Origin: Bacteroidales bacterium UBA5206
GTDB taxonomy: Bacteria > Bacteroidota > Bacteroidia > Bacteroidales > Tenuifilaceae
Assembly: GCA_002412705.1 (NCBI GenBank)
Contig: DHVO01000021.1
Span: 1-9,978, forward strand
Reading direction: 5' to 3'
DNA length: 9,978 bases
Numbering within the stretch: position 1 is the stretch's first letter; the number at the start of each line of letters is the position of its first letter. Below, piece by piece: positions 1 to 7,368 of the stretch. The notes beneath the pieces are model-generated. The model searched no databases, was not told the DNA's origin, and saw only the letters and a program-made list of their open reading frames with translations. A program made the translations under genes and the position numbers.

Positions 1-1802
1 GGTAGAATGGCCGTTTGAATTCGTCTAGCATAGTATATACTATCTGTAATTTCCTGTTTTTGCTTGGCAAGAAGGTCGCGTTGAATCATAATTTCATCGC
101 GTTGGGTTTCAATCTCCTCCTTTTGCATCTGAATCTCTGCATTCTGCTCTGCCAAAAGAGTGTTCTTACGTTTCTTTTCCTGAAGCTGAATAACCACGTA
201 TGCGGCAAAGAATAGAACAAGGGTAATACCTATCCCCATTGCCAACTTCTCAACTCTATTTCTTTTAATGGTTTCGTCCTTAAGGGCCTGGTCCTTTGTG
301 AGGATTTGCAGCTGTTGCTCTTTCTTTTCTGTTTCGTACTTAGTCTGTATTTCGGCAATGGCTTCAAGATTTCCCTCGTTAAGTAACGAGTCCTTAACGC
401 TTCCAAACTCCTTATAGTAGGCCAGCGCTTTATCAAACTTGCCCAGTTTTTCGTAGGATTTAGAAATACCCTCGTAGTTTAGCTTAATAATCTCCTTTAA
501 CCCGATGTTTTGCGATTGTTCAAGGCTGGAGAAATAATATTCTAGCGCCTCCTCGTTCCTGTTTTGCAGAGAATAAACGTCGCCAATATTATTTGTAATA
601 AGGGCAATGCGGCGTTTGTCGTCGAGTCTGCGGCATATGCGTAACGCCTCTTGGTAAGATCGTAATGCTGCCGATAGTTCCTTGTTTGCGGTGTAAACGC
701 TGCCAAGGTTTATTAGGTTGGATACAATTCCTGTAGTATCGTTCAGCTCCTGTTTTAGCTTTAGCGATTGCTTGTAGTAGGACTCCGCTTTGTCAAAGTC
801 CTTTTTCTCTTCAAATAGAACACCTATGTTATTGAAAATCTGAGCCGATGCCTCTTTTGATTCTGGTTTGTCTGGAGTTTGCTGATGGTATGCTAAGGCT
901 TCGTTATAGTACCTTAACGCTTCATCTAGCTGATTGAGTTCTTTTAATATTCCTCCAATATTAACTTTCCTAATGGCAGCCTCGTTAGCGGCTGCATTGC
1001 GAACCGACTCAATGGGCGATAGCTTTAGCCTTTCGCTAATTTTGAGCGCTTCAACAAAATACTCAAGCGATTGGGAGTAGTTTCCTCTGTAAAACTCAAT
1101 GTAACCCAAGGTATTTAGGCCTCGCGAGATGTAAGTTGTGTCCTTGTGGGCTGCTGCGTACTCCTTTAGCGTTAAAAGGGTTTCGATGGATTTTGTATAG
1201 TCGTTCTGATATACATAGGTCATCCCTTTTAGGTAGTAGATATCGCAAATTACACCTGGTCTTTTAGATGATTCTATGTCAAGAGAGAGCGCTTTGTTGG
1301 CAATTTCTATAGCTTTATCGTACTCATTTTTATACTGGTGTGCAACAATTAGCTTGTTGTAGCTCTCAACAAGCTCTGCAATGCTGTCGGTTTTAGACAG
1401 ATAGCTAATTGATTGGTTAAGTATCTCAATGGATTCATCAAGAGATTCTGGGCTTTCTGCGTATTCTGAGATAATGCCAAGAGCTTGCCCTTTAAGGTAA
1501 AGAGCGTACCCTTTGTAGAAATTATTGTTGGTTTCGGCAGCAGCCTTAAAGCCGCTATCGGTAAAGGTAATGGCCTTGTTGTATGTGTCTAGTGGGGTGT
1601 CCTCATTGTAATCGGCAAGCGATAAGTAGTTCTTGGCAATTTGCAGAAGTACCCTTGCCATGTTCTCCTTCTCTGTTTTCTTGAGAACATTTTCTAAGCT
1701 ATCTATTCTATTTTGATATACTTTTTCTGCATTCTGCGAAAAAGCAGTGGCGCTAATAAGGCAAAGGGTTAGTATTGTTATGTGTAATCTTTGTTTTAGC
1801 AT
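1..1802 (-). CDS. TPR-repeat transmembrane protein, probable SpoIIE/PP2C-type Ser/Thr phosphatase (3' end cut by the window edge)
   Basis: Reading from the ATG at 1802 the frame stays open for 600 codons to the left edge, so the C-terminus is missing. Residues 1-23 form a signal peptide ending in an AFSQ-like cleavage site. Residues about 45-475 are TPR helices, with repeated signatures such as LGYIEFYRGNYSQSLEYF, NNIGVLFEEKKDFDKAESYY and NNIGDVYSLQNRNEEALEYY. A charged helix (about 480-518) leads to one membrane span at about 520-541 and then a Gln/Glu-rich coiled coil (545-585). The last visible residues, ITDSIYYARRIQTAILP, match the usual entry to SpoIIE-type phosphatase domains in Bacteroidota TPR proteins. 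The predicted role is a periplasmic TPR sensor controlling a cytoplasmic phosphatase, perhaps acting on an anti-sigma antagonist or similar target; the catalytic metal-binding residues are outside the window. A histidine kinase output is less likely given the RIQxAILP motif. It lies 227 bp downstream of a similar TPR histidine kinase and may have its own promoter. Confidence 0.85.
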   Translation of the reverse strand, partial: MLKQRLHITILTLCLISATAFSQNAEKVYQNRIDSLENVLKKTEKENMARVLLQIAKNYLSLADYNEDTPLDTYNKAITFTDSGFKAAAETNNNFYKGYALYLKGQALGIISEYAESPESLDESIEILNQSISYLSKTDSIAELVESYNKLIVAHQYKNEYDKAIEIANKALSLDIESSKRPGVICDIYYLKGMTYVYQNDYTKSIETLLTLKEYAAAHKDTTYISRGLNTLGYIEFYRGNYSQSLEYFVEALKISERLKLSPIESVRNAAANEAAIRKVNIGGILKELNQLDEALRYYNEALAYHQQTPDKPESKEASAQIFNNIGVLFEEKKDFDKAESYYKQSLKLKQELNDTTGIVSNLINLGSVYTANKELSAALRSYQEALRICRRLDDKRRIALITNNIGDVYSLQNRNEEALEYYFSSLEQSQNIGLKEIIKLNYEGISKSYEKLGKFDKALAYYKEFGSVKDSLLNEGNLEAIAEIQTKYETEKKEQQLQILTKDQALKDETIKRNRVEKLAMGIGITLVLFFAAYVVIQLQEKKRKNTLLAEQNAEIQMQKEEIETQRDEIMIQRDLLAKQKQEITDSIYYARRIQTAIL

Positions 1803-1835
1803 TGCTTTTGTTTTGGCTGGCTGGTATATAATTCA

Positions 1836-1866
1836 TAAAGTTACTAAGATAAGACATTATGCTAAA
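1836..1866 (-). promoter_or_regulatory. candidate Bacteroidota-type promoter for the TPR/SpoIIE gene
   Basis: On the minus strand TTTA (1866-1863) is followed after 19 bp by TAACTTTA (1843-1836). This resembles the Bacteroidota primary sigma pattern TTTG-N19-21-TAnnTTTG with one mismatch in each box. The implied start site would leave a leader of roughly 25-30 nt before the ATG at 1802. The region is AT-rich, so chance matches are easy; this is a candidate only. Confidence 0.33.
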
Positions 1867-1872
1867 CTATTT

Positions 1873-1894
1873 TTAAGATAGAAAAAAATCTTAA
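1873..1894. repeat. short AT-rich inverted repeat upstream of the candidate promoter
   Basis: TTAAGAT (1873-1879) and ATCTTAA (1888-1894) are perfect 7-bp inverted arms around an A-rich 8-base loop. It sits just upstream of the proposed -33 box of the TPR/SpoIIE gene. It could be an operator half-site pair or a weak hairpin, or chance in AT-rich DNA. Confidence 0.3.
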
Positions 1895-1972
1895 CGTACA
1901 AATTAGCATTGTATAATTTAGATTTGGTGCAGATGTATGGTGTTGTTGTATAGCGTGTTGTGTAAAGCAAGG

Positions 1973-2005
1973 TAGGCTAGTATAGGGTATTCCCTAACTA
2001 GCCTA
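1973..2005 (-). terminator. hairpin after the histidine kinase gene, possible terminator
   Basis: TAGGCTAG (1973-1980) pairs with CTAGCCTA (1998-2005), and TAGGG (1983-1987) pairs with CCCTA (1992-1996) around the loop TATT. The result is about 14 pairs with one bulge. It begins 24 bp after the histidine kinase stop codon. On the minus strand the stem is followed by CCTTGCTTTACAC, which has no proper T-run, so termination may be inefficient or factor-dependent. Confidence 0.5.
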
Positions 2006-2029
2006 ATGCGTTAAATGTGTTGGGCTGTG

Positions 2030-4252
2030 CTACTTGGGAAGGGTGAATGAGAATGTGCTTCCTTTGCCAACGTTGCTCTTTACAATAATCTCGCCACCAG
2101 CACGCTCAATGAATTCCTTGCAAATAATTAACCCTAAGCCTGTACCTTCCTCATTAGCAGTTCCCTTTGATGAAAAGGATAAATCGGTACGGAAGAGTTT
2201 ATCAATATCGTTGGGGTTTATGCCTATACCATCGTCAATGGTGTCGATTCTAACCTTTTGGTTCTCGTCCACATACGCTTTAACAAGAACCGTTCCCCCA
2301 GCATGGGTAAACTTTATGGCGTTGTTTATAAAGTTTCTAAGTACAGTTGAGGCTATGTTTTTATCGGCGTATGCCTCCAGCTCATTGTCAACATCAAAGG
2401 ATATGTTAATGCCCTTTTTGTCGGCATTAATCCTTAGTAGTTCCGTTTCCTGACTGATAATTGTGTACAGGTTTATTGTTTCTGGATTATAGGCTAGCTT
2501 CCCCGTTTGGGTTCTGGACCATTGCAGAAGGTTTTCCAAGAGTCGGAATAACGATTGTGCCGACTCGTTTATTACGCCAATGTACTCCTTGGTTTCCGTT
2601 GTGCTAAAGTTGTCGTAGTTATTGTGCAGCAGCTCGCTAAATCCCAACAGCGCGTTAAACGGGTTTTTAAGATCGTGTGCAATAATGGAGAAGAACTTAT
2701 CTTTTGTGTTGTTAAGCGCTTTAAGGTTTATCTCAGATTCGCGGAGCTTTTCATTTGCTAACTTCAGCTCCTCGTTCTTTTTGGAGAGTAACTCGTTGCT
2801 TTTCTTTTTAAGATGAAGTCCATAGTAAATAAGAAACAGTAGTCCCAAAAGAAGTAATGCTAGTATTATTAGGTACTTCTGAAAGTTCTTTTGTCTTGTG
2901 GCATCAAGCTGCTTTATTTCATTGTCCTTTTTAAGTAGCTGAATCTCCTTTTCTTTGGCTTCGGTCTCAAAGCGGGTTTGCATCTCAATAACCCTGTCGT
3001 TACGCTCTTTATTGTGAATGGAATCCTTGTAGGCTAGGAGTTGAGTTTGGTACTCAACAGCTTTTTTGTACTCCCCTCTGCTTATGTAAACTTTAGAGAG
3101 TATCTCAAAGCTCTCGGCAAGGAAGGATTTGTCGCCGTATTGCTTCACAAAAGGAAGTGCTTCATTAACATACTTGTATGCCAAGTTTATATCTCCTTTG
3201 GCAAGTGCAACTTGGGCAAGGTTGTTATTTGTGTTTGCAATGCCGCCAATATCGTTAATTTCGGTACTTATGGCAAGGGAACTTTGGTAGGTTTGTATTG
3301 CTTTGTCGTAGTTTTTTAGGGTTGCATGAACGTAACCAATGTTATTTAGTACTGTGGAAATACCCGATTTATTGTTCTGCTTTTCGTAGTGGCCTAACGC
3401 GCTATTGTAGTATTCAAGCGCCTTGGTATAGTCGTGCTCTGTATCGTAAATAATGGCCAGATTATTTAGTAGGTTTGCTATGGACTCTGTTTTTCCAATG
3501 TTGTAGTGGAGCTCAAGCGATTTTTGCATGTACTCCTTTGCCATATCAATGTTGTTGAGACTTGAGTGAATCTCACCAATAATTGAGTATGTAAGGGCAA
3601 GTGCTTCTTTGTCCTGTTGGCTTATAGCAATGTTTGCTAGCTGTAGGGCGTATTCTAACGCTTTGTCGTAGTCACGTATGTATCTGTATACAGTAGTAAT
3701 GAAATAAAGTGTGCTCTTTTGATTCTCTATGTCGTTATACTCAATGGCTGTTTTTAGCGACTGCTTTAGGGTTTCCAAACTTTCGTTAATTCTTCTAAGC
3801 CGATAGTACGTTACACCAATGTTAAAGAGGCTGTGCGATACTCTAACAGCAAGTCCATGCCTTTCTCTAATCTCTTTAGCTAATGTGTAGTAATGAAGTG
3901 CCGAATCGTTAAAATGAAGAACAGAATAGGCATTTCCTAGTGCGTTGTAGGAGTTGGCTAAAAGCGTATCTACGTGGCTTTTCAATGCTAGAGAAGCACC
4001 TTCTTTTGCATAAAAAAGAGCAGAGTCGGCATTATTAATCCTGTAGTGGTAGGAGATGTTTGTGTATATGTCTATTTTTTGCTCAACGCTAGTAGCGTTG
4101 GAAAGGCTATTGAACAGGCTGTCCAATGCTGCATCTCTATCCTGAGAATAGACGCTAACCCCTGATGCAATTAGAAAGCAAAGAGGAAAAATAGAACGTA
4201 AAATAAAGAGTCTCAAGTCGTAAAATTTATTTAGGCAAATTAAAGAAAACAT
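2030..4252 (-). CDS. TPR-repeat transmembrane sensor histidine kinase
   Basis: 740 aa, complete. A long n-region and hydrophobic stretch (about 14-36, ending VSVYSQ) looks like a signal peptide. TPR units fill about 60-410 (for example NNLAIIYDTEHDYTKALEYY at 263-282 and NNIGYVHATLKNYDKAIQTY at 303-322). A charged helix (about 415-457) is followed by one membrane span at 459-477 and a coiled coil to about 515. The HisKA H-box is FSIIAHDLKNPFNALLGFSE with phospho-acceptor H526. The HATPase_c domain shows the N-box LRNFINNAIKFT (638-649), the G1 box DDGIGI (673-678) and the G2 box GTGLGL (703-708), so the kinase looks intact. There is no receiver or output domain and no response regulator gene next to it, so its partner lies elsewhere. 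The TPR region would be periplasmic, though its signal is unknown. The gene starts 45 bp after the xseA stop and may be co-transcribed with it. The ATG at 4252 is the only ATG before residue 237. Confidence 0.93.
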   Translation of the reverse strand: MFSLICLNKFYDLRLFILRSIFPLCFLIASGVSVYSQDRDAALDSLFNSLSNATSVEQKIDIYTNISYHYRINNADSALFYAKEGASLALKSHVDTLLANSYNALGNAYSVLHFNDSALHYYTLAKEIRERHGLAVRVSHSLFNIGVTYYRLRRINESLETLKQSLKTAIEYNDIENQKSTLYFITTVYRYIRDYDKALEYALQLANIAISQQDKEALALTYSIIGEIHSSLNNIDMAKEYMQKSLELHYNIGKTESIANLLNNLAIIYDTEHDYTKALEYYNSALGHYEKQNNKSGISTVLNNIGYVHATLKNYDKAIQTYQSSLAISTEINDIGGIANTNNNLAQVALAKGDINLAYKYVNEALPFVKQYGDKSFLAESFEILSKVYISRGEYKKAVEYQTQLLAYKDSIHNKERNDRVIEMQTRFETEAKEKEIQLLKKDNEIKQLDATRQKNFQKYLIILALLLLGLLFLIYYGLHLKKKSNELLSKKNEELKLANEKLRESEINLKALNNTKDKFFSIIAHDLKNPFNALLGFSELLHNNYDNFSTTETKEYIGVINESAQSLFRLLENLLQWSRTQTGKLAYNPETINLYTIISQETELLRINADKKGINISFDVDNELEAYADKNIASTVLRNFINNAIKFTHAGGTVLVKAYVDENQKVRIDTIDDGIGINPNDIDKLFRTDLSFSSKGTANEEGTGLGLIICKEFIERAGGEIIVKSNVGKGSTFSFTLPK

Positions 4253-4266
4253 ATCCTAATGGCATT

Positions 4267-4297
4267 GCTTTTTACTAAGTTTTTGAGCAGTAAAAGC
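4267..4297 (-). terminator. hairpin in the xseA-histidine kinase gap, possible weak terminator or attenuator
   Basis: GCTTTTTACT (4267-4276) pairs with AGTAAAAGC (4289-4297), giving 9 pairs with one bulged T. It directly abuts the xseA stop codon (4300-4298) and has a 12-base loop. On the minus strand the stem is followed by AATGCCATT rather than a T-run, so it is not a standard intrinsic terminator. It could lower readthrough into the kinase gene or protect the upstream mRNA 3' end. Confidence 0.35.
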
Positions 4298-5677
4298 CTA
4301 ATTGGTTTCGGTAATGGTACTCTTTATATTTCCCACTGAAAGTATTGTTGCTATTTCGTCTCCAGCTTTTACCTGATCCCCGCTTTTTAATAGCACCCCA
4401 TCGATATATGTTATTGAGTAGCCTCGTTTAAGCACGTTTTCGGGATTTAGGGCATCAAGGTTACGTTCATACGCCTCAGTTTTACGAATGGCGGTATTTA
4501 TGAATTTGAGGCTCTCCTTTTTTAGGACTAATTGATACCCCTTGGTGCGTACTTTCTGCTTTTCTATTTGATTTGTTATTAGTTGTGATAGTGACTTGCC
4601 TCTTTTTTGTAGTCCGTATTTTTCTCGCTGTACAATGAGTGAGGTGAGATTAGCTGCCTTTGACTTAATCTTCTCGTGCTGTAATGTGGCCCTATGTGTA
4701 ATTTCGTAAACATGGGAGGGGAGAACCATTTTTATCTCCTGTAGTCTTTGGCTATTAAGGGCAATAATCTCCTCAACGCGTTCTGTAAAGCGTTCCCTGA
4801 GGCTAATAGCTAGTGCCTCGGCATCATAAAACTTGGAAATAAGGAACTCTGCAGCCGCAGTGGGGGTTTTAAGCCTTTGGTGTGCAACTATATCGGCAAC
4901 CGATGTATCCTTTTCATGCCCAATGCCTGTGATTACCGGAAGTGGGAATTGTGCTATGTTGGCAGCAAGCCAGTACTCATCAAAACAGGCTAGATCCGAT
5001 TGCGATCCACCTCCTCTTATAATTGCAACAACATCAAAGTGCTGCTGTTGCTCGTAAACTTGGTTAAGGGCATCTACTATTGATGATTCGGCCAGTGCCC
5101 CCTGCATAGAAGCGGGGAATAGCGTTAGCTCAATGTTATACCCATATGCATTTGTGTCAATCTGATTTACAAAGTCTTGATATCCCGCAGCATTTTCCGA
5201 TGAAATTACGGCCACTCTTTTGGGTAACAGGGACAGCTGCAGCTCCTTGTTCATGTTTATTACTCCCTCGTTCTCAAGTCTAAGTATGGTTTCCCGGCGC
5301 TTAAGCTCTATCTCCCCAATTGTATAGCTTGGCTCTATGTCCACAATCCTAAGGGAAAGCCCATATACCTCATGAAAGGCCAAATCAACCATTACCATAA
5401 CCTTTAAGCCTGCACTCAGCTGGCGTTGGGTTGCTGTTTGGAAGTAGGGTTTAAGCATTCTATAGGTGTCGCTCCATATAGTTGCCCTGTTCTTGGCAAC
5501 TATTTGCGAGGCTAGCTCATCTTTTTGCACCAGTTCAAGGTAGCAATGCCCCGTGCTGCTCTCCTTTATCTCGCTAATTTCGGCTGTAATCCAGTAATAG
5601 TCGGGGAACGAACCCTGCAAGTAGGCTTTTATGCGCTGATTAAGTTCAAGTAGCGATAGCTTTTCTGTTGTTCCCAT
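4298..5677 (-). CDS. xseA: exodeoxyribonuclease VII large subunit
   Basis: 459 aa, near the usual family length. XseA is the catalytic subunit of exonuclease VII, which degrades single-stranded DNA from both ends into oligonucleotides and works in mismatch repair and recombination in the cytoplasm. Residues about 1-115 form the N-terminal OB-fold (LSLLELNQRIKAYLQ, YYWITAEISE). The central nuclease region contains VAVISSENAAGYQDF (155-169), RGGGSQSDLACFDEYWLA (221-238), VITGIGHEKDTSVADIVAH (248-266) and R268 followed by TPTAAAE (271-277), all hallmark family motifs. A long helical region (about 285-405), expected to contact small subunits, follows, and the C-terminal LNPENVLKRGYSI (410-422) is also typical. 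No xseB lies on either side: the flanking gaps are only 31 and 45 bp. The gene starts 31 bp after the stop of the S8 protease gene. Confidence 0.97.
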   Translation of the reverse strand: MGTTEKLSLLELNQRIKAYLQGSFPDYYWITAEISEIKESSTGHCYLELVQKDELASQIVAKNRATIWSDTYRMLKPYFQTATQRQLSAGLKVMVMVDLAFHEVYGLSLRIVDIEPSYTIGEIELKRRETILRLENEGVINMNKELQLSLLPKRVAVISSENAAGYQDFVNQIDTNAYGYNIELTLFPASMQGALAESSIVDALNQVYEQQQHFDVVAIIRGGGSQSDLACFDEYWLAANIAQFPLPVITGIGHEKDTSVADIVAHQRLKTPTAAAEFLISKFYDAEALAISLRERFTERVEEIIALNSQRLQEIKMVLPSHVYEITHRATLQHEKIKSKAANLTSLIVQREKYGLQKRGKSLSQLITNQIEKQKVRTKGYQLVLKKESLKFINTAIRKTEAYERNLDALNPENVLKRGYSITYIDGVLLKSGDQVKAGDEIATILSVGNIKSTITETN

Positions 5678-5708
5678 CTGTTATTCTTGTAATGCCTTAC
5701 TTTGCCAA

Positions 5709-7331
5709 TTATAGCTTTAATGCTTTGGTTGAGATCTTGGTGTTGCCGTAGGTTACGTTAATGAGGTAAAGTCCGCTTACCAATTTTCTTGGCAGGTTTA
5801 GCTCTACCTTGCCATTGTTAGCGTACACCCATTTATTTACTAGGCTTTGCCCATTGGATGCTACAACAGTTACATTAACCAAATTGTTTGAGGCGCTGGG
5901 GAGCGATAGTGTAATAGTTGACTCGAACGGATTGGGGTACACTGTAAGCCCTTCCTTGTTTAGGTTGGTGACATTGTTGGTGGATAGCGCACTGGCAAAA
6001 TTTGGAATACCATAGCCTAAGTTGTTGTTGGGCGATTGGCTTAGCGACGCGTTGGCTTTAATAAGGTCAACAATTTCCATGGCAGTGTACTCTCTGTGGG
6101 CTTGCCATAGGCAAGCAACCATACCCGAAATAACGGGTGCCGACAATGAAGTGCCATTTGCTGTGCCTATTGAACCGTCGGTATTTTGAACTGCGGTGTA
6201 GTAGCCCATGGCAGAAACATCGGGCTTTACTCTTCCGTCGGCTGAAGGGCCAACAGATGAGAAGTTGGCCAGTGCACCCGTTGATGTAGTTGCACCAATG
6301 GTTAGCACTCCTTTTGCATCGGCGGGAGCCGATATGTATCGCCAGGGAGAGTCGCCATCGTTACCTGCGCTAATAACTACAACCATTCCTTTTTTTGCTG
6401 CAATATTGGCAGCCCTAGTTGCTGGTGTGGTTTTTCCGTCGAGTTGAGAGTAGGTGTGGTTTTGCGATGCCACATCAAAGGTGGTGTAACCTAACGATGA
6501 GTTAATAATATCGGCGCCAATGCTATCGGCAAACTCGGCTCCAGCTGCCCAGTTGTACTCCTCTACTAGCTGTTCGCTGTTGGTATCCTCGGTTCTTATT
6601 AGCCAGTAATTGGCATGGGGTGCTGTTCCCACAAGAATGTTAGGCATTAGCCCTGCCATGGTTGAGAGCACTATGGTGCCATGAGAGTGCTGTAGGTATA
6701 TATTGGCAGCAGGATTCACAAAATCTTTAGTTCCTACAAGTCGCTGGCTGTTACGTAAGCTATCGAATGCGCTAAGTGTATTAACGTTCCTAAAGCCTGC
6801 ATCCAAAACGGCAATGGTAATGCCCTTACCCGTGAATCCATTGTTGTGGAGAATGTGCCCATTGAGCATTTTTATTTGCTGCGCTGCCGAGCCGTAATTG
6901 TATCTGTCGGCATTAGTGCTTTTGGAATGGTATGCTGGTGAAATGTCAAAATCGTCAAGAGGAGCACCCTGTTTGGATGGCTCGTAAATGGCCGTAACGC
7001 TTACTACAAAGTCCAACCCGAGAATGCTTGAGGCAATTGTGGTGCTGGGGATTTCGGCAACAACGCCATTAAACCACCTTAATGCATACTTAACGGTTGC
7101 GCCTTGGGCTGTTACTGCATCAATGTAGGTCTTGTTAACAGGCAAATCTTCGGTGGTAACAGGAATACCTTGCCTTTCTCTTCGGGCGATGGCATAGGGG
7201 CTAAGAAAATCCGTTGGATTCTCTGTAGTGTAGGAACTATTGTTCTTGTCGGCAAAGGCAATAAAGTATTTGCTTTGCGAAGTTCCATTTAGCGATACCG
7301 CCATAAGGATGGCAAGGAGTATTCTTTTCAT
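5709..7331 (-). CDS. secreted S8 family (subtilisin-like) serine protease with type IX secretion C-terminal domain
   Basis: 540 aa, complete. Residues 1-19 are a signal peptide (MKRILLAILMAVSLNGTSQS). Residues about 20-115 look like an inhibitor-type propeptide, removed on maturation in related enzymes. The peptidase domain (about 145-450) carries the catalytic triad: D177 in IAVLDAGF, H217 in HSHGT and S395 in NGTSLSAPVISG. N324 in SAGNDG is the oxyanion-hole asparagine, so the enzyme should be active. Residues about 460-540 form a T9SS type A sorting domain, with VYPNPF at 464-469, a beta-rich stretch, SGLYLINV and a basic tail ending KALKL. It should therefore cross the outer membrane through the Por machinery and be released or anchored at the surface. 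The substrate is unknown; a nutritional or envelope-processing role is plausible. It starts 37 bp after the MORN-repeat gene and ends 31 bp before xseA. Confidence 0.95.
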   Translation of the reverse strand: MKRILLAILMAVSLNGTSQSKYFIAFADKNNSSYTTENPTDFLSPYAIARRERQGIPVTTEDLPVNKTYIDAVTAQGATVKYALRWFNGVVAEIPSTTIASSILGLDFVVSVTAIYEPSKQGAPLDDFDISPAYHSKSTNADRYNYGSAAQQIKMLNGHILHNNGFTGKGITIAVLDAGFRNVNTLSAFDSLRNSQRLVGTKDFVNPAANIYLQHSHGTIVLSTMAGLMPNILVGTAPHANYWLIRTEDTNSEQLVEEYNWAAGAEFADSIGADIINSSLGYTTFDVASQNHTYSQLDGKTTPATRAANIAAKKGMVVVISAGNDGDSPWRYISAPADAKGVLTIGATTSTGALANFSSVGPSADGRVKPDVSAMGYYTAVQNTDGSIGTANGTSLSAPVISGMVACLWQAHREYTAMEIVDLIKANASLSQSPNNNLGYGIPNFASALSTNNVTNLNKEGLTVYPNPFESTITLSLPSASNNLVNVTVVASNGQSLVNKWVYANNGKVELNLPRKLVSGLYLINVTYGNTKISTKALKL

Positions 7332-7368
7332 GCTACGGTGTGTTTGCTGCTAATAATGTGTTTGGGGG

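Noticed and set aside
15..436. Short open frames on both strands near the left edge
   Set aside because: This stretch is the C-terminal part of the TPR/SpoIIE gene, whose minus-strand frame runs unbroken from 1802 and contains a clear membrane span and coiled coil here.
2034..2453. A 139-codon plus-strand open frame opposite the kinase domain
   Set aside because: It lies wholly opposite the conserved HATPase_c region, which explains its openness, and its translation shows no domain or plausible start signal.
1..4252. TPR-encoding DNA as a tandem DNA repeat or CRISPR-like array
   Set aside because: The repetition is at protein level with diverged codons; there are no identical DNA repeats with unique spacers.
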